Assembly (NCBI RefSeq): GCF_000974985.2
Contig: NZ_LAVA02000011.1
Location: forward strand, 124,001-188,000
Reading direction: 5' to 3'
Source of the DNA: Streptomyces mangrovisoli
GTDB lineage: Bacteria > Actinomycetota > Actinomycetes > Streptomycetales > Streptomycetaceae
Length of the DNA stretch: 64,000 nucleotides
The position numbers and the translations under genes are program-made. Numbering within the stretch: position 1 is the first letter of the stretch; the number at the start of each line of letters is the position of its first letter. Below, piece by piece: positions 48,018-56,726 of this stretch. The notes under the pieces are model-generated. The model saw only the letters and a program-made list of their open reading frames with translations, was not told where the DNA came from and did no database searches.

Positions 48018-49577
48018 ATGGCGGAGACGACGGCCGGGGCCGTGCCACCGAAGGGGTTCCGCGGCGCCCGGCAAGGCTGGCCGGAACTGGACCGCATCCC
48101 GCACCCACCGCACCGGCTGCCGCTGCTCGGCGACGTGCTCGGCGCGAGTCGGCGCACCCCGCTCCAGGACTCGATGCGCATCGCCCGGCGGCTCGGGCCG
48201 ATCTTCCGCCGCAAGGCGTTCGGCAACGAGTTCGTCTTCACCTGGGGCGCGCCGCTGGTGGCCGACCTGTCGGACGAGTCGCGGTTCGCCAAGCATGTCG
48301 GCCTCGGCATCGCCAATCTGCGGCCGGTCGTCGGGGACGCCCTGTTCACCGCCTACAACCACGAGCCCAACTGGCAACTGGCGCACGACGTGTTGGCCCC
48401 GGGCTTCAGCCGGGAGGCGATGGAGGCCTACCACCCGATGATGCTGGCGGCAGCCGGCCTGCTGACCGATCACTGGGACCGGCAGGCGGCGGCCGGCCGT
48501 AGGGTGGACGTGCCCGGCGACATGACGAAGCTGACCCTGGAGACCATCGCGCGCACCGGGTTCGGCCACGACTTCGGCTCGTTCGAACGCGACCGCCCGC
48601 ACCCCTTCGTGACCGCGATGGTCGGCACGCTCGCCTACGCGCAGCGCCAGAACACCGTGCCGCTCCCCCTCGCCCCGCTGGTGCTGCGTGGGGCGAGCCG
48701 GCGGAACGCGGCCGACATCGACCACCTCAACGGCACCGTCGACGCCCTCGTGCGCGACCGGCGTGCGGGGCGGTCGACCGGCTCCGGGGACCTGCTGGAC
48801 CGGATGCTGCGCACCGCGCACCCGGAGACCGGCGAGCGGCTGTCCGCGCAGAACGTCCGGCGCCAGGTCATCACCTTCCTGGTGGCGGGCCACGAGACCA
48901 CCTCGGGCGCGCTGTCCTTCGCCCTGCACTACCTGGCGCGCCATCCCGAGATCGCGGCCCGCGCCCGCGCCGAGGTCGACCGCGTCTGGGGCGACGCGCC
49001 GGCCCCCGGATACGACCAGGTCGCCAAGTTGCGTTACGTCCGCCGGGTGCTCGACGAGACGCTGCGGCTGTGGCCGACGGCGCCCGCCTACGCCCGAGAG
49101 GCGCGTGCGGACACGGTGCTCGCCGGCGAACACCCGATGCGGCGGGGCGCGTGGACGCTGGTGCTGACGTCGATGCTGCACCGGGACCCCGAGGTGTGGG
49201 GCGCGGACGCGGAGCGCTTCGACCCGGACCGGTTCGACGCCCAGGCCGTACGGGGCCGCCCGCCGCACACCTTCAAGCCGTTCGGAACCGGCGCGCGGGC
49301 CTGCATCGGCCGCCAGTTCGCCCTGCACGAGGCCACGTTGGTGCTCGGCCTGCTGCTGCGCCGCTACGACCTGCGCGCCGACCCGGCCTACCGGTTGCGG
49401 GTGGCCGAACGGCTGACCCTGATGCCGGTGGGCCTGCGGCTGGGCCTGGACGGACGTACGGCGCCGCCTGCGGACGCGACCGGACGCGAGCCCGGCGCCG
49501 ACGCGGCCGTCGCCCCCGAGGCCGGGACGGACCCGCGGACCGGCGGTGGCTTGTCGCGCAGTTCCCCGCGCCCCTGA
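48018..49577 (+). CDS. cytochrome P450, CYP102B-like (BM3 heme domain without reductase)
   Basis: A 519-residue P450 similar to the heme domain of Bacillus P450 BM3: 'IPHPPHRLPLLGDVLG', 'DESRFAKHVG', 'EPNWQLAHDVLAPGFSREAMEAYHPMM' and 'MTKLTLETIARTGFGHDFGSFERDRPHPF'. AGHETT is at residues 290-295, E347-x2-R350, and 'PFGTGARACIG' at 421-431 with heme ligand Cys429. Unlike BM3 there is no fused reductase, as in the CYP102B subfamily of Streptomyces. A fatty acid is the likely substrate. GAGGGAG precedes the ATG. The last seven residues and stop lie in a dispersed repeat element. Confidence 0.92.
   Translation: MAETTAGAVPPKGFRGARQGWPELDRIPHPPHRLPLLGDVLGASRRTPLQDSMRIARRLGPIFRRKAFGNEFVFTWGAPLVADLSDESRFAKHVGLGIANLRPVVGDALFTAYNHEPNWQLAHDVLAPGFSREAMEAYHPMMLAAAGLLTDHWDRQAAAGRRVDVPGDMTKLTLETIARTGFGHDFGSFERDRPHPFVTAMVGTLAYAQRQNTVPLPLAPLVLRGASRRNAADIDHLNGTVDALVRDRRAGRSTGSGDLLDRMLRTAHPETGERLSAQNVRRQVITFLVAGHETTSGALSFALHYLARHPEIAARARAEVDRVWGDAPAPGYDQVAKLRYVRRVLDETLRLWPTAPAYAREARADTVLAGEHPMRRGAWTLVLTSMLHRDPEVWGADAERFDPDRFDAQAVRGRPPHTFKPFGTGARACIGRQFALHEATLVLGLLLRRYDLRADPAYRLRVAERLTLMPVGLRLGLDGRTAPPADATGREPGADAAVAPEAGTDPRTGGGLSRSSPRP
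49555..49575. repeat. dispersed 21-bp element, copy 1
   Basis: CGCGCAGTTCCCCGCGCCCC followed by T. It encodes the end of the CYP102B-like protein (SRSSPRP); the stop TGA begins with its final T. Identical copies occur at 49631 and, as an inverted pair, at 63387 and 63476. Confidence 0.9.
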
Positions 49578-49630
49578 GGGAGTTCCAGCTCGCGCATCCC
49601 AGTCGCGCACCCGGAACCACCGTGGCCGAA

Positions 49631-49651
49631 CGCGCAGTTCCCCGCGCCCCT
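49631..49651. repeat. dispersed 21-bp element, copy 2
   Basis: Exact copy of the element at 49555, in the same orientation, 14 bp before the stop of the convergent pentapeptide-repeat gene. Confidence 0.9.
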
Positions 49652-49664
49652 TTGGGGGGCGGGG

Positions 49665-50516
49665 TCAGGGCCCGGTTGCCCAGTGGACCGGGCGGGTGAC
49701 CGACTCCGGCAGCCGGGTCCGGGCGTCGCCGCGGGCCGCGTTCAGCTGGGGCTGGGTGACGAAGAGGGCGCCGGTCAGATCGGCGTCCGTGAGATCGGCG
49801 TCACGCAGGTCCGCGCCGGTCAGATCCGCGCCCCGCAGATCGGCGGCGGTCAGGTCGGCCGCGACGAGGCAGGCCCCGCGCAGGCTCACTCCGCGCAGGT
49901 CGGCGCCCTTCAGCCGGGCACCCAGCAGATCGGCACCCCGCCGGTCCCGGCGCTTGCCGCGGAAATCGGCACGCGTCAACTCACTCACACGCAACAGTAG
50001 TTCGTTCACCGAGGCGCGGTGCGCGGCGACGTCGAGGCTCTCCAGCTCCCCCGGCGGGAGGTGGACCAGGCGTCGCGTCTCGGCGTCGGCGCGGCGCAGG
50101 TCCGCACGGACGGCGCCGGCCGCGGGCAGGGCGACGGCCTCCGCCAGATACCAGAGCAGCTCGTGCAACTGCCGTACGACCGGGAAGACTTCGAACATCT
50201 GCCGGGCCCGCTCACGTGAACCGCCGCGCCAGCCCTGGCCGTCGAAGGTCACCTGCGAGACGTGCTGGCCCGCGCCGAAGCAGTCGTAGACCGTGCAGCC
50301 GCCGAAACCCAGCGGCCGCAGCCTGTCGTGGACCCCGCAGCGGTGGTCCTCGCGCAGCTGGGCACAGGCCTTCCCGGCGGGCTTGTCGACGGCGAAGTCC
50401 GCGGAGCGGGCGAACGGCAGGGCCACGCAGCACAGTCCGAAGCAGCGGGCGCAGTCACCGCGCAACACCTGCCGCGCTTGGACCAGTTCGTCGGCGTCGT
50501 CGGCTTCCTCACCCAT
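49665..50516 (-). CDS. pentapeptide-repeat protein with N-terminal Cys cluster
   Basis: A 283-residue protein. Residues about 15-95 contain nine Cys, including C-x2-C-x3-CC ('CARCFGLCC'), 'CAQL', 'CGVHDRLRPLGFGGCTVYDC', which suggests a metal or Fe-S site. A helical middle part follows. The C-terminus (about residues 185-255) is a pentapeptide solenoid: 'ADLLGARLKGADLRG', 'ADLTAADLRGADLTGADLRD'. The function of this streptomycete family is unknown; pentapeptide solenoids often mimic DNA or bind proteins. Weak ribosome-binding site (GTAGGGTGGG). Confidence 0.85.
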   Translation of the reverse strand: MGEEADDADELVQARQVLRGDCARCFGLCCVALPFARSADFAVDKPAGKACAQLREDHRCGVHDRLRPLGFGGCTVYDCFGAGQHVSQVTFDGQGWRGGSRERARQMFEVFPVVRQLHELLWYLAEAVALPAAGAVRADLRRADAETRRLVHLPPGELESLDVAAHRASVNELLLRVSELTRADFRGKRRDRRGADLLGARLKGADLRGVSLRGACLVAADLTAADLRGADLTGADLRDADLTDADLTGALFVTQPQLNAARGDARTRLPESVTRPVHWATGP

Positions 50517-50701
50517 CCGGCCCACCCTACAGAGCCCCGCCGAGCCACTCCGCCGGAGCTCGCCGCCGGGCTCCGTGGAACACCACCTCACCGTCGAGTT
50601 TCCACCACCGTGGGCGTCCTCTCATCCGGCGGAAAACAAGCCCTGCTACCCATGAGGAATCAGCCTGAGTGGCAGGAGCCGTCCGCGTCGAGGAGACCGT
50701 C

Positions 50702-50902
50702 ATGTGCAGTCACCAGCCCCCGTGCCCGACCGCCGACAGCCCCGTCCATCTGGCCGCCGCGACCGTGACGACCCATCCGGAACAGGGCTGGCGCCTGCTG
50801 TGCAACGGCACGATCGTCTTCGACGACACCGGTGAACTCCTGCCCGACGGGCGGATCGTGGCCCCGCGGCGCGCCCCGTACGCGACCACGGCCGTCGCCT
50901 GA
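50702..50902 (+). CDS. DUF5999 small protein
   Basis: A 66-residue protein beginning MCSHQPPCPTADSPVHLAAA, with 'VTTHPEQGWRLLCNGTIVFDDTGELLPDGRIVAPRR', the DUF5999 pattern of a small protein conserved in Streptomyces. Three conserved Cys and two His suggest metal binding. GAGGAGACCGTC precedes the ATG. Function unknown. Confidence 0.88.
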   Translation: MCSHQPPCPTADSPVHLAAATVTTHPEQGWRLLCNGTIVFDDTGELLPDGRIVAPRRAPYATTAVA

Positions 50903-50921
50903 CCGACGCGGGGCCCGTCGC

Positions 50922-51824
50922 CTACGCCAGGCCGGACACGTCGAGGCGGGCGAGGCGTTCGGGGTCGGCCAGGATGTACATGCCGGTGATGCGGCCGCCG
51001 GACACGGTGAGGCCCATGACCCCGACGGCCTTGCCGTCGACGACGTTGACCAGGCCCGGCTCGCCGTTGACCAGTGCGACACGCGAGAGCGGCGCGAACT
51101 CCCGGAAGAAAAGGGCCTGTTCGGCGACGGCGCGGGCGCCGTGCACCACCTTGGACGCGGCCGGGCCGCTGATCCGCGCACCGGAGTCGGCGCGCAGCAC
51201 GACATCGGGGTCGAGGACCGCGAGCAGGGCGTCGAAGTCCCCGGCGCGGGCCGCGGCCATGAACGCCTCGACGGCCTCGCGCTGCCGCCCCGGGTCGGGA
51301 TCGGCCGACGGGGTGGCGCCCTTGACCCGGCGGCGCGCGCGGCTGGCGAGCTGCCGGGTGGCGGCCGAGCTGCGTTCCACGACGGGCGCGATGTCGTCGA
51401 ACGGCACGGCGAACATGTCGTGCAGCACGAACGCGAGCCGCTCCGCGGGGTCGAGGGTCTCCAGCACGACCAGCAGGGCGAGCCCCACCGAGTCGGCCTG
51501 GAGCACCTCCTGTTCGGGGTCGATCCGCGACAGCGGCCGGAGCACCGGGTCGGGCACGAAGGTGTCCGTGAAGACGTCGTCGATGGGCTGTTCGCGTCGC
51601 GAGGTGCGGGTGCGCAGCAGGTCGAGGCAGACCCGGCCCACGACGGTGGTCAGCCAGCCGGAGAGGTTGCGGATCTCCGCCGCGTCCGTACGGCTCAGCT
51701 TCAGCCAGGTCTCCTGGACGGCGTCCTCGGCCTCGGCGAGCGACCCCAGCATCCGGTAGGCCACCGCGCGCAGCCGCCCCCGCTCCTGTTCGAACCGCCC
51801 GGCCAGCACATCCTCCGCGTCCAT
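50922..51824 (-). CDS. second ECF41-family sigma factor (SigJ-like, SnoaL tail)
   Basis: A 300-residue sigma factor from the ATG giving MDAEDVLAGRF: region 2 ('LRAVAYRMLGSLAEAEDAVQETWLKLSR'), region 4 ('LDPAERLAFVLHDMFAVPFDDIAPVVERS'), and a SnoaL-like tail ('EAVEAFMAAARAGDFDALLAVLDPDVVLRAD'). It is a paralogue of the ECF41 factor at 11.2 kb. Its neighbours are a DUF5999 gene and a PIG-L gene, not an obvious oxidoreductase. GGGGACGGG precedes the ATG. Confidence 0.9.
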   Translation of the reverse strand: MDAEDVLAGRFEQERGRLRAVAYRMLGSLAEAEDAVQETWLKLSRTDAAEIRNLSGWLTTVVGRVCLDLLRTRTSRREQPIDDVFTDTFVPDPVLRPLSRIDPEQEVLQADSVGLALLVVLETLDPAERLAFVLHDMFAVPFDDIAPVVERSSAATRQLASRARRRVKGATPSADPDPGRQREAVEAFMAAARAGDFDALLAVLDPDVVLRADSGARISGPAASKVVHGARAVAEQALFFREFAPLSRVALVNGEPGLVNVVDGKAVGVMGLTVSGGRITGMYILADPERLARLDVSGLA

Positions 51825-51947
51825 CCCGTCCCCGTTCGGCTCGGCACCCCGTGATGATCCGACAGGAACAGTCTTATCAGGGGGCACATCGGCGTCGCAT
51901 ACTTGAGCCCCTTGCGGCGGTGCCGCCGCCCGGGCGGTCGACTTCCG

Positions 51948-52691
51948 CTAGCGGGCGAAGAGTTCGAAGGCGACGGCCGGCTTGCCGTCGAAGCGTGGGC
52001 TGAGGCTCTGGGCGGTGCCGGTCAGGAAGGTGCGGACGTACGTCTCGGGGTCCTCGTCGGTCAACACCTCGATGTACGTGCGGTGTTCGAGGAGGGAGTG
52101 GATCGCACGCTCCAGGCCGGGGGTGGCGTCGACCGCGTGGGTGGGGGTGCTGGAACCGGCCACCGCGACCCAGCGCACCCCGTTCCACGGCTGAAGGCCC
52201 TGCGCGGCGAGTTCCGGGAAGATCCAGCGGTTGCCGGCGTCCCCGGCCGCGTCCAGGGTGGCGCGGCCCACGGCGACGTGGTCGGGGGTGTTCCACGCGA
52301 CGCCGCCCCACGTGTCGCGGTGGTTCAGGGTGATCACCAGCTCGGGGCGGTGGCGGCGGATCGCGGCGGCGATGTCGCGGCGCAGCGGGACGCCGTATTC
52401 GATGACGCCGTCCTGGTGGTTCAGGAACTCCACCGTGGAGACACCGACGACGGCCGCACTGGCCTGCTGCTCCTGCTCGCGCAGGGGGCCGCAGCGGGCC
52501 GGGTCCAGGGTGTCGATGCCGGCCTCGCCGCGCGTGGCCAGCACATAGGTGACCTCGCGGCCGCCGTCGGTCCAGGCGGCGATCGCGGCGGAGCAGCCGT
52601 ACTCGAGGTCGTCCGGGTGCGCGACGACGGCGAGGGCGCGCCGCCAGTCGTCGGGCATGGGTTCGAGCGGGGAAACCTGCGGCTCGGTCAT
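51948..52691 (-). CDS. PIG-L-family deacetylase
   Basis: A 247-residue protein of the LmbE/PIG-L fold. 'LAVVAHPDDLEYGCSAAIAAW' carries the AHPDD zinc motif, 'TLNHRDTWGGVAWNTPDHVAVG' the third zinc His region. Members remove N-acetyl groups from GlcNAc derivatives (mycothiol pathway, antibiotic sugars). The true mycothiol enzymes MshB/Mca are larger and differ, so the substrate is open. Confidence 0.9.
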   Translation of the reverse strand: MTEPQVSPLEPMPDDWRRALAVVAHPDDLEYGCSAAIAAWTDGGREVTYVLATRGEAGIDTLDPARCGPLREQEQQASAAVVGVSTVEFLNHQDGVIEYGVPLRRDIAAAIRRHRPELVITLNHRDTWGGVAWNTPDHVAVGRATLDAAGDAGNRWIFPELAAQGLQPWNGVRWVAVAGSSTPTHAVDATPGLERAIHSLLEHRTYIEVLTDEDPETYVRTFLTGTAQSLSPRFDGKPAVAFELFAR

Positions 52692-52744
52692 GAGCCGCAG
52701 CCTACGGCTCCGCGCGGACGGTCACCCCTCGACGGCGCGGAGGC

Positions 52745-54046
52745 TCACACCTCGTCCCGTGCGAGCGCGAGCAGGCGGTCCAGGACGCGGGGGCCGCCGG
52801 CCCGGACGCCGTCGTGCTCGAACTCGTCGGTGACCCAGGTGCGCAGCCCGCGGATGGCGCGCGCGGTGGCGAGGGAGTGGGCGGTGTCGACGTACATGTC
52901 GTCGTGGTAGACGGCGGCGGCCACCGGCACCTCGTTGGCGGCGAGGCGGGCGGGGTCGTACAGGGGGCGCCAGTCGGTGCGCGCGGCGAGGGCGTCGGCG
53001 GTCTCGCGCAGCGGGCGCAGCGCGGGGTCGCAGTCGAAGGTCCACGGGTGGACGGTCTCGCCGGTGAACAGCAGCGGGCCGTCGCCGGTGAGCGTCTTGG
53101 CCGCGTCGAACTGGGGGAACTCCGCGCGTACGCGCTCCGCCGACCAGGCGGTGGGGCGCTCGTCCCGGCCGTAGATCGACTCGTGGACGACGGCGTAGAG
53201 GGGGTGGCTCGCGTACGACAGCTGGCCCTGGACCTGCTCCAGGAAGGCGTCGGAGAGGGCCGGGCCGCCGGGGGTGGGCACGAAGGCGTCCTCCAGCAGG
53301 AAGTGCAGCTGGTGGCTGCCGTCGCCGCCGCCGAGGAGGATGCCGAGGGACTGGAACGCCTCGACGGTCAGGCGGTAGCCGTTGGGGAGGGTCACCTCGT
53401 GCTGGAGGAGGTGGTCGGCGATGCGGCGGGCGCGTTCGACGTCCTGCGGGTAGCGGGCGTAGTGCGCGGCGACCTTGCGTTCGATGCGCGGGTAGGCGGC
53501 CCGGTAGACGTCGTCGGCGTGGGCGTCGAGGGACGGCAGCCCGCCGGTGATCAGGGCGGCGGCCAGGCCCTCGGGGGCCAGCGAGAGGTAGCTGACCGTG
53601 CAGAAGCCGCCGAAGCTCTGGCCGAGGACCGTCCACGGGTCGCCGCCGGTGATCTGCGGGCGGATCGCCTCGCAGTCGCGGACGATGGAGTCGGCGCGGA
53701 AGTGCGTGAGGTAGTCGGCCTGCTCGGCGGGGCCGCCGCGCAGCGGCAGGGTCTGCCGGTTGGCGGGGGTGGAGGCGCCGGTGCCGCGCTGGTCCAGAAG
53801 GAGGACGCGGTACTCCTTCAGCGCGCGGCCGAGCCAGGCCGGCCGGCCGACGAAGCGGTTCGCGCCGAAGCCGGGGCCGCCCTGGAGGTAGACCAGCCAC
53901 GGCAGGCCCTGGCCCGCCTTGTCGCGCGCGACGACCTCACGGGCGTAGAGCTCGATCGTCTCGCCACCCGGTTCGTCGTGGTCGAGGGGCACGGTGAAGC
54001 GGCGGTCGGTGAGGACGACGCCGGGCTGGCGGTAGCTGACGGTCAA
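52745..54046 (-). CDS. prolyl-aminopeptidase-like S33 alpha/beta hydrolase
   Basis: A 433-residue enzyme. 'PWLVYLQGGPGFGANR' is the oxyanion GGPG motif, 'VLLLDQRGTGAST' the RG loop, and 'VLGQSFGGFCTVSYL' the nucleophile elbow (GQSFGG), as in proline iminopeptidases of family S33. Late 'VPVAAAVYHDDMYVDT' and 'TWVTDEFEHDGVR' hold the Asp and His. It removes N-terminal proline or other residues from peptides. TTG start with GGGAG 5 nt upstream. It follows the LacI gene in the same direction, 120 bp away. Confidence 0.9.
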   Translation of the reverse strand: MTVSYRQPGVVLTDRRFTVPLDHDEPGGETIELYAREVVARDKAGQGLPWLVYLQGGPGFGANRFVGRPAWLGRALKEYRVLLLDQRGTGASTPANRQTLPLRGGPAEQADYLTHFRADSIVRDCEAIRPQITGGDPWTVLGQSFGGFCTVSYLSLAPEGLAAALITGGLPSLDAHADDVYRAAYPRIERKVAAHYARYPQDVERARRIADHLLQHEVTLPNGYRLTVEAFQSLGILLGGGDGSHQLHFLLEDAFVPTPGGPALSDAFLEQVQGQLSYASHPLYAVVHESIYGRDERPTAWSAERVRAEFPQFDAAKTLTGDGPLLFTGETVHPWTFDCDPALRPLRETADALAARTDWRPLYDPARLAANEVPVAAAVYHDDMYVDTAHSLATARAIRGLRTWVTDEFEHDGVRAGGPRVLDRLLALARDEV

Positions 54047-54166
54047 CAGGTCTCCCGGGACGGACGTACAAAACGGTCGTGGCCGGCGTGCGGGCCGCGT
54101 CCCAGTTCAGCACATGCCCCTGCCCCGGGCCGACCCCGGGATCATGAAATCGTACTGCACACCCGA

Positions 54167-55189
54167 TCAGCGCGCGATCAGGCTGGAATGACGTACCACC
54201 AGCTCGGGTTGGAGAACCACCCGCCGGTGCTGGTGCGGCGCCTCTCCCGCGGACTCGGTCTCCTCCAGCAGCAGCTCGGCGGCGAGCGCGCCCATGGTGA
54301 CCGCGGGCTGCCGTACGGAGGTCAGCGGCACCGCGGCCGCTGCGGCGAACTCGATGTCGTCGTAGCCGACGATGGCGAGGTCGCGGGGGACGGAGACGCC
54401 GGCCGCGTACAGCGCCTGGAGCACGCCGAGGGCGAGCAGGTCGTTGGCGCAGAAGACGGCGGTCGGGCGGTCGGCGAGGCCGAGCAGGCGGGCGCCCGCG
54501 TCCCGGCCGGCGGCCACGTCGAGCCGTTCGGTGGGCAGCTCGCGCAGGCACTCGGGGCCGAGGCCGGCCTCGGCGAGCGCGTTCAGGGCGCCGATGCGCC
54601 GGTCGCGGACCTGGTTCAGGCCAGGGGGGCCGCTGACGTAGGCGATCGAGCGGTGCCCGGCGTCCACGAGATGCCGTACGGCGAGCGCGCCGCCCGCCAC
54701 GTCGTCCACCGACACGGAGCACTCGGTGGTGCCCTCCGCGACCCGGTCGACGAGCACGAACGGGATGCCGTGGCGGCGGAACGCGGCGATGTTGCGGCCC
54801 GTCGCGTCGGCCGGGGTGAGCAGCACGCCCCGCACCCGCTGCTCGGCGAAGAGGGACAGGTAGTCGGCCTCCTCGCCCGCGCTCTGCGCGCTGTTGCAGA
54901 CCATCACGCCGAGCCCGGCGTCGCGGGCGGCGCGCTCGGCTCCGCGGGCGACGTCGACGAAGAAGGGGTTGCCCATGTCGAGCACGAGCAGCCCCATGAT
55001 CCGGGACCGGCCGGCGCGCAGCTGGCGCGCGGACTCGCTGCGCACGTACCCGAGCCGGTCGATCGCGGACTGCACGCGCGCCCGGGTCTCGCTGGCGACG
55101 CTGTCCGGGCGGTTGATGACGTTCGAGACCGTGCCGACGGAGACTCCGGCGGCGCGGGCGACGTCCTTGATACCCACCGACTGGGCCAT
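54167..55189 (-). CDS. LacI-family regulator of the rhamnose locus
   Basis: A 340-residue repressor: LacI helix-turn-helix ('IKDVARAAGVSVGTVSNVINRPDSVASETRARVQSAI') with hinge 'ARQLRAGRSRIMGLLV', then a sugar-binding domain. It is the last regulator-type gene in the minus-strand rhamnose cluster, 77 bp after the BNR gene. Two TGAAW-NN-TTTCA-type operators lie in the rhaT-rhaI divergent region, so it is the likely rhamnose repressor (inference). GGAGG precedes the ATG. Confidence 0.9.
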   Translation of the reverse strand: MAQSVGIKDVARAAGVSVGTVSNVINRPDSVASETRARVQSAIDRLGYVRSESARQLRAGRSRIMGLLVLDMGNPFFVDVARGAERAARDAGLGVMVCNSAQSAGEEADYLSLFAEQRVRGVLLTPADATGRNIAAFRRHGIPFVLVDRVAEGTTECSVSVDDVAGGALAVRHLVDAGHRSIAYVSGPPGLNQVRDRRIGALNALAEAGLGPECLRELPTERLDVAAGRDAGARLLGLADRPTAVFCANDLLALGVLQALYAAGVSVPRDLAIVGYDDIEFAAAAAVPLTSVRQPAVTMGALAAELLLEETESAGEAPHQHRRVVLQPELVVRHSSLIAR

Positions 55190-55266
55190 CGGGCGGAGAC
55201 CTCCACGTGAACAGGGGGCGGCGGGGCCCCACACATTAGCGTCATCGAACCACGGAAACCGCCCGG

Positions 55267-56709
55267 TCAGGCGGGCAGCGCGTAGTCCGCGACATGCAGC
55301 GCCGAGGGGGTGGTCCCGCTCGACGCCTCCTGGTACAGGAACGACAGGGTGTGGTCCTCGGCGACGCGTGTCCGGTCGATCACGACCTCGCCGAACGCGT
55401 TCAGTCCGCCGCCGTCGTCGAGCAGCGTCCAGTCGGTGTGGCCGGAGGACCTGGACGCGGCGGCGATCCGTCCCCGGGGGAGGATCGCGTAGGCGTTGTC
55501 GTACCGGTCGAGGACCAGGGCGGTGCGCTGGCTGGAGTGCAGCGCGAAGGGCAGTTCGGTCTTGTGCCAGCGGCCGTCGGCGTCCTTGCGCAGGTGGTGC
55601 GCGCGGGCGCGGGCGGCCCGGTCGGCGGCGTACGGCCCGGTGCAGGGGCCGTGGCGCTCGGGCACGTGACTGATGATCGCGTGCGGCAGCCCGGCCGAGT
55701 CGACGGCCTGGCTCTCCTGGTTCATCAGGGCGTGGTCCGGGCCGAGCGGGTCGACGACGAGCCCGGGGTCGGTGACGGTCACCGTGTCCGGGGTGCCGGT
55801 GATGGCGACGAGGGTCCCCGCGTCGGTGTGCCAGGTGCGCCCGCGGTCGGCGGAGCGCACGTAGCCGGTGTCGTGGTTGGTGAGGCCGCCCGGGTGGCGC
55901 AGGACGGCGGGGTCGCGTTCGCGCCAGGTGAAGAAGGCGTGCAGCAGGCCGTCGCCGCCGTAGCCGATGCCGTGCAGATACATGTTGCGGGCGGTGCTGG
56001 AGCCGTGGGCGGTGGTGTAGGTGCCGGTGGAGCCGGTCCACTCCCCCAGCTCGGTCCAGGCCGAACCGTCGTACTCCGCGAGGGCGTTGCGCCCGTCGCC
56101 GGACTCGCCGGTGCGGTAGCCGAGTTGGAGGCGGCCCTCGGGGGTGGGGAGGAACTGCGGATAGGTGAAGCGGGTCGTGAGCGCGAGCCCGTCGAGCGTC
56201 GACCGCACGGGGCCGAGGACGTCCGGCGTCCATGCGGTGCCGGCCGGGTCGTCGAGGAGCCCGGCGGCGGACTTCACGTAGAAGTAGCCGTCGCTGTGGG
56301 CGTCCATGACGAGGTGCAGCCGGCCGTCGAGCGGGGAGTGGCCGAGCGAGATGACGTTGTGCGAGTCGTCGCTCTTGAGGCGGTGGGCGAGGGTGATCGT
56401 GGACCAGCCGCCGGATCCGCCCGCCCCGCCAGTGCCGCCCGCGCGGTCCGCCCGGTCCGCGCCGAGCGCTCGGCGGGCGACGACGGCGTGCCGGGTGGCG
56501 GTCCACCAGGCCGCGTACTGATGGCCGCGGTGGGTGAACAGTCCGTTCTGCTGGAAGGAGTTGTTGTTGACGAGTCCGTCGTAGGAGACGAAGTAGAGCG
56601 CCCGCGGGTCGAGTTCGGTGATACGACGGCGAGTCACGGAGGGGGTGGGTGGCGCCGCGCGCCGGTCGGACGGCGGCGCCCCGGTGCGGGGGGTGTGGTG
56701 GGGTGGCAT
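55267..56709 (-). CDS. BNR-repeat-family protein (BNR_4 type, lyase-like) in the rhamnose cluster
   Basis: A 480-residue seven-bladed-propeller protein. 'ALYFVSYDGLVNNNSFQQNGLFTHRGHQYAAWW', 'DDSHNVISLGHSPLDGRLHLVMDAHSDGYFYVKS', 'RFTYPQFLPTPEGRLQLGYRTGESGDG' and 'GGLTNHDTGYVRSADRGRTWHTDAGTLV' match the BNR_4 superfamily, which includes polysaccharide lyases acting on rhamnose-containing polymers such as ulvan. The N-terminus is Pro/Arg-rich without a signal peptide, so it appears cytoplasmic and may cut imported rhamnosyl-uronate oligosaccharides. It lies 17 bp after the mutarotase gene. The reaction is inferred from context. Confidence 0.75.
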   Translation of the reverse strand: MPPHHTPRTGAPPSDRRAAPPTPSVTRRRITELDPRALYFVSYDGLVNNNSFQQNGLFTHRGHQYAAWWTATRHAVVARRALGADRADRAGGTGGAGGSGGWSTITLAHRLKSDDSHNVISLGHSPLDGRLHLVMDAHSDGYFYVKSAAGLLDDPAGTAWTPDVLGPVRSTLDGLALTTRFTYPQFLPTPEGRLQLGYRTGESGDGRNALAEYDGSAWTELGEWTGSTGTYTTAHGSSTARNMYLHGIGYGGDGLLHAFFTWRERDPAVLRHPGGLTNHDTGYVRSADRGRTWHTDAGTLVAITGTPDTVTVTDPGLVVDPLGPDHALMNQESQAVDSAGLPHAIISHVPERHGPCTGPYAADRAARARAHHLRKDADGRWHKTELPFALHSSQRTALVLDRYDNAYAILPRGRIAAASRSSGHTDWTLLDDGGGLNAFGEVVIDRTRVAEDHTLSFLYQEASSGTTPSALHVADYALPA

Positions 56710-56726
56710 GGCCGGTCTCTCCCGCG

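Noticed and set aside
54167..56506. A 779-residue minus-strand frame covering the LacI gene and upstream sequence
   Set aside because: The upstream part is the wrong frame of the BNR gene, Arg/Pro-rich and without codon bias; the LacI protein starts at 55189 with its own ribosome-binding site.
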